This document shows positions 7,570 to 13,339 of a stretch of DNA of 13,339 bases, in pieces; the stretch's first letter is position 1, and the number at the start of each line of letters is the position of its first letter. The notes under the pieces were generated by a model. The model was not told where the DNA came from, did not search any database, and saw nothing but the letters and a program-made list of their open reading frames with translations. The translations under genes were made by a program, and so were the position numbers. The stretch comes from Acidobacteriota bacterium (GTDB lineage: Bacteria > Acidobacteriota > UBA4820 > DSQY01): NCBI GenBank assembly GCA_021814355.1, contig JAKAIJ010000048.1, forward strand, positions 1-13,339. Reading direction: 5' to 3'.

Positions 7570-7663
7570 TAAGAAATCCTGCTTGAACGCGCTGGTTTCT
7601 CATGACGGGGCAGCCTTCTCTGTCTGTCTTTTCTTTCGCGGATAGCGGACAGCTAAAAACTTA
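7570..7663 (+). repeat. Repeat module X, copy A
   Basis: This 94-base non-coding module begins with TAAG and ends with CTTA. It recurs in opposite orientation at 11122-11228. Near its start AGAAATCC and GGTTTCT can pair as a hairpin around TGCTTGAACGCGCT. A pyrimidine stretch (TTCTCTGTCTGTCTTTTCTT) follows, then about two units of a GATAGCG/GACAGCT heptamer. It starts 30 bases after the stop of the nitronate monooxygenase-like gene and abuts module Y. No protein-coding character is seen. Confidence 0.7.
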
Positions 7664-8041
7664 CCAAATTGTCGTCATTCGGAGAACATTCGGCTGGAGG
7701 GTGCTTCGCACCTTCCGGGACTCGCGGCCGTCTCGTCGAAGGATTTGGGCTCGGGCTTGTCTTTGGAGAATCCTTCTCCGAGCCGGCTTCGCGAGCCCCT
7801 TCAGGCGCTCCAGCCTCCTCCTAATTCTTGCCGCCTCCCCCCACCTATCTCATCGCGCCGCGAGTCTCGGACCATCTCCTTCGTCAAACTTCGCGGGCCA
7901 GCGCCTGCGACGTACATCTCAGTACGACTCGGCGCGGCCCGCTCGCTTTCCTCGGATCTGGCCCGATCCGCGCGGGACGCCGCCTTCCCTCGCTCCGCGC
8001 GCGAAGGCGATTCCCCCAGAACGGATGTCTAATTGATATCA
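7664..8041 (+). repeat. Repeat module Y, copy A, with several stem-loops
   Basis: This 378-base non-coding module is repeated inverted at 11230-11606. Over 7860-7994 the copies differ at only six of 135 bases, all transitions. Strong hairpins are visible: 7696-7716 (GGAGGGTGC/GCACCTTCC), 7738-7745 with 7769-7776 (GAAGGATT/AATCCTTC), 7893-7942 (a 12-pair GC stem with one bulged A and an inner CGTAC/GTACG stem), 7953-7970 (CGGATC/GATCCG) and 7981-8009 (CGCCTTC/GAAGGCG). Modules X and Y together fill the whole 500-base gap between the flavoprotein gene and yceI. The module ends on the yceI stop codon. It may be a structured RNA, a transcription-ending repeat or a transposable remnant. Confidence 0.75.
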
Positions 8042-8647
8042 CTTCCCGGGCTTCGCCTTCACGGTCTCGAGATCAATGGTGATCTCGACCTCCTCGCCCA
8101 GCATCAGGCCGCCCTGGTCCAGGGTCTTGTTCCAGACGATGCCGTAGTCCTTCCGGTTCAGAGTCCCCTGGAGGGAGAATCCCGCGCGTTCGTTGCCCCA
8201 CGGGTCCTTCGCGAAGCCGTTGAAGGCGACGGGGAGGGTGATCTCCCGGGTGACCCCGTGCATCGTGAACTTCCCGGTCACCTCGTACCGGCCGTCGCCC
8301 TTGGCGACGATCTTGGTGCTGGCGAACGCGATCTCGGGGAACCTCTCGGCGTCGAAGAAATCGGGCGAGCGCAAGTGCTTGTCGCGGTCGCCGTTGGCGG
8401 TGTCAATGGAGGCGGCCTTGATCGTAAAGCTGGCGGAGGCGAGCTCCGCCGCGGCCCGGTCGGGGACCGTGACGGTTCCCGAGAACTCCGCGAAGGTCCC
8501 GGACACCTTGCCCACGATGTGGCGGATGCGAAACCCGACCCGGGAGTGGACGGGATCCACCTTGAAGAGCTCGGGGCCGGGGGCTTGGGCCGTTGCGGCG
8601 AGGGCCGCGAAGAAGGCGGCGGCGACGAAGGCGGTTCGACGGATCAT
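8039..8647 (-). CDS. yceI: YceI-family periplasmic lipid-binding-type protein
   Basis: The 202-residue protein is a YceI-family beta-barrel (lipocalin-like) protein, a family shown to bind polyisoprenoids or other amphiphilic molecules. A signal peptide is visible: MIRR, then a hydrophobic run, with cleavage likely after ATAQA (residue 22), so it is exported. Family motifs are DPVHSRVGFRIRHIVGKVSG (31-50), IDTANGDRDKHLRSPDFFDA (81-100), FPEIAFAST (103-111), FTMHGVTREITLPV (127-140) and NRKDYGIVWN (164-173). The start at 8645-8647 has an excellent AAGGAGG site (complement of 8655-8661) seven bases upstream. It is the only minus-strand gene and diverges from the Cdd1-like gene across 108 bases. 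Its TGA is formed by the terminal bases of repeat module Y. The ligand is unknown. Confidence 0.95.
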   Translation of the reverse strand: MIRRTAFVAAAFFAALAATAQAPGPELFKVDPVHSRVGFRIRHIVGKVSGTFAEFSGTVTVPDRAAAELASASFTIKAASIDTANGDRDKHLRSPDFFDAERFPEIAFASTKIVAKGDGRYEVTGKFTMHGVTREITLPVAFNGFAKDPWGNERAGFSLQGTLNRKDYGIVWNKTLDQGGLMLGEEVEITIDLETVKAKPGK

Positions 8648-8755
8648 GAGAGGTCCTCCTTACTTTTCCGAGAACGCCACGGCACGCCCGTCTCTTCCCC
8701 GGTACCGCTTGCGTCGGCGCGGGGCGCCGTGCGAAGGTGGGAGGGGAGGCCGCCC

Positions 8756-9058
8756 ATGAAAGCAAGACAGCCTCGCCCCCCCTGGCAGGGGATGACGGTC
8801 CTTCGCGGCGTGGGCCCCAGCCTCGCCAACGACCTCTGGGACCTGGGGATCCGGACGCCCCGCGGGCTGAAGGGAAGAGACGCGGAGGCGCTCTACCGGC
8901 GGCTCTGCGATCTGCGCGGGGAGCGGCAGGACCCTTGCGTCCTCTACGCCTTCCGGTGCGCGATCTACCAGGCGAGCGCGCCCTCGCCCCGGCCCGAGCT
9001 CTGCGACTGGTGGGCCTGGAAGGAGCGATCCTCCCTGGAAGCCCGCGGCGGCAGATGA
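8756..9058 (+). CDS. Small helix-hairpin-helix protein, Cdd1 ('pathogenicity locus') family
   Basis: The 100-residue protein resembles the Cdd1 family, small proteins with a helix-hairpin-helix motif whose function is not established despite the family name. The HhH motif is LRGVGPSLANDLWDLGIRTPRGLKG (about 16-40). The rest has the family pattern: alternating helix ALYRRLCDLRGERQDPCVLYAFRCAIY (45-71) and the Trp-rich end PELCDWWAWK (80-89). The ATG at 8756 has GAGGGGAGG seven bases upstream. The frame is open far upstream, but that part is antisense to yceI and is rejected. HhH motifs usually bind the DNA backbone without sequence preference, so a nucleic-acid role is possible but inferred. 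Confidence 0.85.
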   Translation: MKARQPRPPWQGMTVLRGVGPSLANDLWDLGIRTPRGLKGRDAEALYRRLCDLRGERQDPCVLYAFRCAIYQASAPSPRPELCDWWAWKERSSLEARGGR

Positions 9059-9064
9059 TATACT
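9036..9064 (+). promoter_or_regulatory. Candidate promoter for the zinc-ribbon membrane-protein gene
   Basis: TATACT (9059-9064) matches five of six bases of the -10 consensus and is a rare AT-rich patch. A poor -35 candidate, TGGAAG (9036-9041), lies 17 bases upstream. It overlaps the end of the Cdd1-like gene. A start near 9071 would leave a leader of about 80 bases before the ATG at 9154. Confidence 0.35.
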
Positions 9065-9153
9065 GAACCCAACAGGCATCCAGGAGCCCCTCGCGGTCCA
9101 TGGGGGATTCTCAACGGCCTGCTCAAGGGCGCCCTTCGGCCCCCGGGACGCGC

Positions 9154-11121
9154 ATGGGCGAACTCATCTTCCGTTGTCCGGCCTGCTCCTTCTCCCACAA
9201 GATAGACTCCGCCCGCGTCCCTGCCGCCGGGGTCAAGGGCGCCTGCCGGGGATGCGGCGCGCCCCTCGCGGTCTACCCCGACGGCCGCGTCGAGGGGGCT
9301 CTCTCGCCCGCGGCTCCGGCGGCAGCCCCCGCACCGCCCCGAGAGCCCGGCGCATCGGCGCTGGCGCGGTTCCGGTGCCCCTACTGCGGGTCCTCGGGGG
9401 AGCGGCCCGTGGACGGGCTCGACCCGGCGGGAACGATCGCCGCCTGCGGCACCTGCGTCCAGAACTTCCGCCTTTTTCCGGACGGCCGCACCGAAGAGGC
9501 CGACGGAGGCGCCGCCCCCGCGCCCGCCCCCCCGGCCGTCGCGCCGCCGCCCGTCCCCGGAGATCTCCTCCAGGTGGCCTGCCCCTTCTGCGGCACCCCC
9601 CACGAAAGGCCCAGGAGCGACTTTGACCCGTCGGGCACGGAGATCGCCTGCCGGGTCTGCGTCATGCCCTTCACCGTCTTCCCCGACGGCCGCGTGGTGG
9701 AGCCGCCCGGCGCCGCGGGGCCGCCGCCGGCCCCCCCCGCGAAGTCGGCGCTCCCGCCGGGTGTTCTCGCCTTCTCTTGTCCCCGGTGCGGCAAGGAGCT
9801 CCGGCTCCCGAAGGAGAAGCTCCCTTCCGCCGGCGCCCGCGGGAAGTGCGCCGGCTGCCAGACCCGCATCCTCCTCAAGCCCGACGGAAGCGCGGAGAGG
9901 ATCGAGGAGTCCAAGCCGGCCCCCACCGGGGATTTCACGCGGTGGCAACTCCAGGCCGGCGCCGCTGCGGCGGGCCCCTTCTCGCTCCAGGAGGTCTCCG
10001 AGCTGATCGGGACCGGCGCGGTGAAGCCCCAGTCCGTGCTCCGCCCCGTCGGCGGCGAGTGGGCGGCCGCCGTCGCCTTCGCGCCCATCGCGGCCCTCTT
10101 CGGCGCGGGCGGCGGAACCCCCGCGGCCTCCCGGCCCCCGGCCGGGGCGACCCCCGCCGCGGGCGGGGAGGAGGGGACGGCCATCGAGCAGGTCGTGGAG
10201 CTGGGCAGCCTCGACCGCTGCTACGCCCACGCCGACCGGTACCCCGAGCGGACCTGCACACAGTGCAACCGCCACCTGTGCGAGGAATGCGTCGTCCAGA
10301 AGCCCTTCCAGGGCCAGGTGAAGCCCCTCCCCGTGTGCGGGGCGTGCGGGGGCCCCACGGCGCTCCTGCCCAAACGCATCCGCTGGACCCCCTTCTACAT
10401 GGATCTGGGACAGGTCTTCGCCGCGCCCCTCAAGGGCTACGCGCTCCTCTACCTCGGGTTCGTCTTCCTGCTCCAGGTGGCCAAGGCGGTGGCCGGGGCC
10501 TCCCCCTTCGGATTGCTCACCCTCTTCTTCATCTCGGTTTTCCAGTGGGTCGTCTACCTGCAGGTCATCCGCGGGGTGGCCAACGGCTCCTACGAGCTTC
10601 CCGAATGGCCCGACTCGAGCCACCTCGGCGACATGCTCACGGGCTTCCTGAAGGTGGTCTTAGTCTCGCTGATCTCGCTGCTGCCGGTTCTCATCGTGGC
10701 CTGCATCCTCATCGGGCCCATGATGGGGCTGATGGCGGCGACGGGCGCCACCGGCAACCCGGCCGTGGCGGGCCTGGCGCTCGGCCCCGTGGGATTTCTG
10801 TTCCTCCTCTTCTTCTTCTTCTACCTCTTCTACCTACCCATCTGCATCGGGATCGTCGCGGTCTTCGACACCATGGTTCCCGCCCTGAACCCCGCGGTCA
10901 TCCTGCGGGTCATCTACCGCATCGGGCTGCCCTACGTCTACGCCGCCATGCTCTGGCTGGCCCTCTCGATCTTCAACATCACCGTGGCGTACTTCGCGGC
11001 GGCGATCCCGCTCCTCGGGGCCGTGGCGGCCGCCCTCGTTGACGTCTACACGACGCTCGTCTTCTGCTACTCCCTGGGCCGGGTCATCGCCGAGAACGAC
11101 CACAAGATCGGCTGGGCCTGA
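9154..11121 (+). CDS. Membrane protein with four tandem zinc ribbons, GYF-like domain and B-box-like zinc site
   Basis: The 655-residue protein has an unusual domain order. Four MJ0042-type zinc ribbons, each CX2C-X19-CX2C, begin at C8, C75, C143 and C209; each is followed by a PDG motif, and Ala/Pro-rich linkers separate the first three. Residues about 261-315 (WQLQAGAAAAGPFSLQEVSELIGTG) look like a GYF_2/DUF4339 domain. Residues 356-398 hold C356, H359, C368, C371, C376, C379, C395 and C398, a B-box-like cluster. From about 425 onward there are roughly six membrane helices, including the run FLFLLFFFFYLFYLPICIGI (548-567). No enzyme motif is visible; an envelope sensor or scaffold is a guess. 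An earlier in-frame ATG at 9100 would add 18 residues, but those codons use many A/T third positions unlike the gene, so 9154 is preferred. Confidence 0.85.
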   Translation: MGELIFRCPACSFSHKIDSARVPAAGVKGACRGCGAPLAVYPDGRVEGALSPAAPAAAPAPPREPGASALARFRCPYCGSSGERPVDGLDPAGTIAACGTCVQNFRLFPDGRTEEADGGAAPAPAPPAVAPPPVPGDLLQVACPFCGTPHERPRSDFDPSGTEIACRVCVMPFTVFPDGRVVEPPGAAGPPPAPPAKSALPPGVLAFSCPRCGKELRLPKEKLPSAGARGKCAGCQTRILLKPDGSAERIEESKPAPTGDFTRWQLQAGAAAAGPFSLQEVSELIGTGAVKPQSVLRPVGGEWAAAVAFAPIAALFGAGGGTPAASRPPAGATPAAGGEEGTAIEQVVELGSLDRCYAHADRYPERTCTQCNRHLCEECVVQKPFQGQVKPLPVCGACGGPTALLPKRIRWTPFYMDLGQVFAAPLKGYALLYLGFVFLLQVAKAVAGASPFGLLTLFFISVFQWVVYLQVIRGVANGSYELPEWPDSSHLGDMLTGFLKVVLVSLISLLPVLIVACILIGPMMGLMAATGATGNPAVAGLALGPVGFLFLLFFFFYLFYLPICIGIVAVFDTMVPALNPAVILRVIYRIGLPYVYAAMLWLALSIFNITVAYFAAAIPLLGAVAAALVDVYTTLVFCYSLGRVIAENDHKIGWA

Positions 11122-11228
11122 TAAGTTTTCCGCTGTCCGCTGTCAGCTGTCAGCTATCAGCTAAAAAAAGGCAGACAGAGAAGACTTCCCCGGCATGAGA
11201 AACCAGCTCGTTCAAGCAGGATTTCTTA
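11122..11228 (-). repeat. Repeat module X, copy B (inverted)
   Basis: This 107-base module is the reverse complement of module X at 7570-7663, with the same TAAG/CTTA ends and the same AGAAATCC/GGTTTCT hairpin. It is about 13 bases longer, chiefly because the heptamer block has two more units. It begins at the base after the stop codon of the zinc-ribbon gene. On the plus strand it again precedes module Y, although both modules are inverted relative to copy A. Confidence 0.7.
11131..11162 (+). repeat. Heptanucleotide tandem repeat, about 4.5 units
   Basis: Units of seven bases read CGCTGTC, CGCTGTC, AGCTGTC, AGCTATC and a partial AGCT, followed by a run of seven A bases. Copy A of module X has only about two such units. 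Slippage or expansion explains the length difference. The block lies 10 bases past the stop of the zinc-ribbon gene. Confidence 0.8.
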
Positions 11229-11229
11229 T

Positions 11230-11606
11230 GATACCAATTGGACTTTCGTCGTGGAGGAATCGCCTTCCCGAGCGAAGCGAGGGAAGGCGGCGTTCCGCGC
11301 GGATCGGACCAGATCCGAGGAAAGCGAGCGGGCCGCGCCGAGTCGTACTGGGATGTACGTCGCAGGCGCTGGCCCGCGAAGCTTGACGAAGGAAATGGCC
11401 CGAGACTCGCGGCGCATAAGATAGCGGGGGAGGCGGCAGGAGCAGGAGGAGGCTGGAGCGCCCGAAGGGCAGGGACTCGCGAGGCCGGCTCGGAGAAGGA
11501 TTTTCCAGCGGCAAGCCCGAAGTCCATCCTTCGACGAGATGGCCGCGAGGCCCGGAAGGTGCGAAGCACCCTCCAGCCGAATACTCTACGAATGACGGCA
11601 ACTTGG
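11230..11606 (-). repeat. Repeat module Y, copy B (inverted)
   Basis: This 377-base module is the reverse complement of module Y at 7664-8041. The main hairpins are preserved at 11554-11574, 11328-11377 and 11300-11317, and the end hairpin is longer here (CGCCTTCCC 11261-11269 with GGGAAGGCG 11281-11289). Indels of one and five bases relative to copy A break every reading frame shared by both copies, so the long open frames over it are not genes. Modules X and Y together occupy almost the whole gap between the zinc-ribbon gene and the ABC-F gene. Confidence 0.75.
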
Positions 11607-11658
11607 CATGAGAGGCGCTTCCTGAGCGGGCGGGGTTCCCCTTCCGGTCCCGCAGAGA

Positions 11659-11693
11659 TTGACTCTCTCCCTTCGAACCCCATGGGTTAGAAT
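11659..11693 (+). promoter_or_regulatory. Promoter-like elements and small dyads before the ABC-F gene
   Basis: TTGACT (11659-11664) and TAGAAT (11688-11693) each match five of six consensus bases, but they are 23 bases apart, too far for an ordinary sigma-70 promoter, so only the -10-like box may be real. AACCC-CAT-GGGTT (11676-11688) forms a dyad against the -10 box, and AGAG/CTCT (11654-11668) forms another. Operator function is speculative. Confidence 0.25.
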
Positions 11694-11716
11694 GGCGCGC
11701 TTGGGAGGAGGCGCCC

Positions 11717-13339
11717 TTGCGGGTCGGCCTGACGGGTGTCACCAAGCGGTTCGGGGAGCGCGAGGTCCTCAAGGGGGTGGACTGGCAGGTCCACGAGGGC
11801 GAGCGCTGGGCCCTCGTGGGCCCCAACGGCTCGGGCAAGACCACCCTCCTCAAGGTCCTCCTCGGCGCGGAGGAGGCCGACGATGGCGAGGTCCGCAGGG
11901 CCCGTGGGCTCAGGCTCGCGGCGGTCTCGCAGGAGGACCTGGCCGCGGTGCGGACGGGGGCGCGGGATTACCTCCTGACGGCCTTCGCCGAAGTCATCGC
12001 GAAGGAGGGGGAGCTGGACGCGCTCCACCACGCCATGGCCGGGGGAGACCACAGCCCCGCGACCCTGGAGGCCGCGGCCCACCTCCAGGAGTGGCTCCAC
12101 CACAACGGCGCCTACACCTACGCGGTGGACGTGGAGCGCGCCCTCGAGGGGCTCGGCTTTCCCAGGCAGGAGTGGGACCGCCCCTGCGCCAGCTTCTCCG
12201 GCGGCGAGCAGATGCGGCTCAAGCTGGCCCGCGCGGTCCTCGAGCCCTCGGACCTCCTGCTGCTCGACGAGCCGGGCAACCACCTGGACGCCGCCCAGCG
12301 GGAGTTCCTGGCCGGCTTCCTGAAGTCCGCCGGGAAGACCTTCGTGGTGATCACCCACGACGCGGAGCTCCTCGAGGGGGCGGTGGACCACGTGGCGGCC
12401 CTCATGGACGGGAAGATCCACGCCTTCCGCGGGGATTTCGCCTCCTTCGAAACCCAGCTCGAGGAGATGCAGAAGACCCGCGAGCGGTCCTACGAGCAGC
12501 AGCAGGCCTACATCGCCAGGACCCGGGAGTTCATCCGCCGCTACAAGGCGGGGCAGCGCAGCAAGCAGGCGCGGGGGCGCGAGAAGGTCCTCTCGCGGCT
12601 CGAGCGCATCGAGGCCCCCTGGAAGCCGCCGCCGGGGTTCCGCATGCGGCTGCGCTTCGACCAGCTCCCGGGCGAGGACGTCCTCCGCGTGCGGGACCTC
12701 GTGGTGCCCGTGGGGACCCGCTCGCTCCTCTGTCCCCGGCTGGACTTGGTCCGCGGCCACCGCGTGGCACTCGTGGGGCCCAACGGGGCGGGGAAGACGA
12801 CGCTCCTGAGGGCCCTCTGCGGCGAGCTCCGGTGCGCCGCGGGGACCGTGCGCTGGGGAACCAACGTGGCGCTGGCTCGCTACGACCAGCACCAGCGGTT
12901 CCTCCCCGAGGAGGAGACGCTCTTCTCCGCCATCGCGCGGCTCCTGCCCGACGCCACCCGGGAGGACGTCATGAGCCACCTGGGCGCCTTCGGGTTCGGC
13001 GGGACCCGCGCGGACCAGCGGGTGGCGAGCCTCTCGGGGGGCGAGCGGGCCCGGCTGCACCTCCTGGCGGTGCTGCTCGCGAAGGCCAACGTCCTCTTCC
13101 TGGACGAGCCCACCAACCACCTGGACAAGCAGTCCCTCGAGACGGTGCGCGACGCCCTCGCGGACTACCGGGGGACCCTCGTCCTGGTGAGCCACGACCG
13201 GGAGTTCCTCGCGGCCCTCGCCACCCACACGTGGGCGCTGGCGGGGGACCGGGTGGAGACCGCGGCGACGTACGCCCCGGAGCTGGGCCGCCCGGCCGCC
13301 GCCCCGCCCGCGGGCCGCCCCGCTCCAGCGCCGCCCGCC
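11717..13339 (+). CDS. ABC-F family ATPase with two nucleotide-binding domains (3' partial)
   Basis: The 541 visible codons encode an ABC-F protein, a soluble ATPase class with no membrane domain that typically acts on the ribosome. The first ATPase domain has Walker A GPNGSGKT (35-42), signature FSGGEQ (160-165), Walker B LLLLDEPGNHLD (180-191) and H-loop ITHD (212-215). The linker typical of ABC-F follows (about 243-300, rich in Gln, Arg and Lys). The second domain has Walker A GPNGAGKT (354-361), LSGGERARLHLL (439-450), FLDEPTNHLD (461-470) and VSHD (491-494). Walker B of domain 1 has Gly where the family hallmark usually has Thr. The start is TTG at 11717 behind GGGAGGAGG (11703-11711); no ATG or GTG nearby keeps the N-terminus intact. 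The Ala/Pro-rich tail runs off the window's end. Which ABC-F subfamily is not determined. Confidence 0.93.
   Translation, partial: MRVGLTGVTKRFGEREVLKGVDWQVHEGERWALVGPNGSGKTTLLKVLLGAEEADDGEVRRARGLRLAAVSQEDLAAVRTGARDYLLTAFAEVIAKEGELDALHHAMAGGDHSPATLEAAAHLQEWLHHNGAYTYAVDVERALEGLGFPRQEWDRPCASFSGGEQMRLKLARAVLEPSDLLLLDEPGNHLDAAQREFLAGFLKSAGKTFVVITHDAELLEGAVDHVAALMDGKIHAFRGDFASFETQLEEMQKTRERSYEQQQAYIARTREFIRRYKAGQRSKQARGREKVLSRLERIEAPWKPPPGFRMRLRFDQLPGEDVLRVRDLVVPVGTRSLLCPRLDLVRGHRVALVGPNGAGKTTLLRALCGELRCAAGTVRWGTNVALARYDQHQRFLPEEETLFSAIARLLPDATREDVMSHLGAFGFGGTRADQRVASLSGGERARLHLLAVLLAKANVLFLDEPTNHLDKQSLETVRDALADYRGTLVLVSHDREFLAALATHTWALAGDRVETAATYAPELGRPAAAPPAGRPAPAPPA

Noticed and set aside
7602..8036. 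144-codon open frame over repeat module Y copy A, resembling the frame at 11150-11683 on the minus strand
   Set aside because: The protein similarity only mirrors DNA similarity. Indels of one and five bases between the copies shift the frame in the middle, and third positions are not more variable. No known domain is seen.
8033..8755. Upstream extension of the Cdd1-like frame
   Set aside because: It is antisense to the well-supported yceI gene, and the ATG at 8756 has its own Shine-Dalgarno site.
9100..9153. Earlier ATG at 9100 as start of the zinc-ribbon protein
   Set aside because: The 18 extra codons have many A/T third positions unlike the rest of the gene, and GGAG lies too far upstream. 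It remains possible.
11131..11162. CRISPR-like short repeats
   Set aside because: The unit is only seven bases with no spacers, and there are no cas genes. It is a simple tandem repeat.
7570..11606. Composite transposon bounded by the inverted X/Y repeats
   Set aside because: No transposase is encoded in the repeats or between them, the module order is not that of two intact inverted copies, and no flanking target duplication is visible.
11659..11693. Full sigma-70 promoter TTGACT/TAGAAT before the ABC-F gene
   Set aside because: The 23-base spacer is outside the normal range, so only the -10-like box is kept, at low confidence.

Overview
The window is about 13.3 kb of very GC-rich bacterial DNA. 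The genes use almost only G or C at third codon positions, start with ATG, GTG or TTG behind purine-rich Shine-Dalgarno sites, and are packed closely on the plus strand; only yceI is on the minus strand. The gene set (a Liv-type amino-acid importer, a GAF/HD-GYP phosphodiesterase, YceI, tandem zinc ribbons joined to a membrane domain) suits a high-GC deltaproteobacterium-like or related environmental lineage. This placement is inference from style and content, as no rRNA or other phylogenetic marker is present.

Positions 1-4405 hold a complete-looking branched-chain amino-acid ABC importer operon: substrate-binding protein (5' end cut by the window), livH, livM, livG and livF, joined by 4- to 8-base overlaps or a 1-base gap and so probably translationally coupled. 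A GAF plus HD-GYP protein (4513-6105) follows behind its own weak promoter candidate. A 286-bp imperfect palindrome with 23-bp terminal inverted repeats (6123-6408) then sits directly before an FMN-dependent nitronate monooxygenase-like gene (6418-7539), and its right edge supplies part of that gene's ribosome-binding site.

Positions 7570-11606 are framed by two oppositely oriented copies of a non-coding repeat of about 0.47-0.48 kb. Each copy has a short module X (about 94-107 bp, with a hairpin and heptanucleotide repeats) and a longer module Y (about 378 bp, rich in stem-loops). Between the copies lie yceI (minus strand), a small helix-hairpin-helix Cdd1-like gene, and a 655-residue protein with four zinc ribbons, a GYF-like domain, a B-box-like Cys/His cluster and a multi-pass membrane domain. 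After the second copy comes a two-nucleotide-binding-domain ABC-F ATPase gene, open to the window's end.

The protein genes are mostly ordinary families. The least explained material is non-coding: the palindromic element, a partial look-alike of its end at the livF stop codon, and the inverted, module-permuted X/Y repeats, whose strong hairpins are preserved in both copies.
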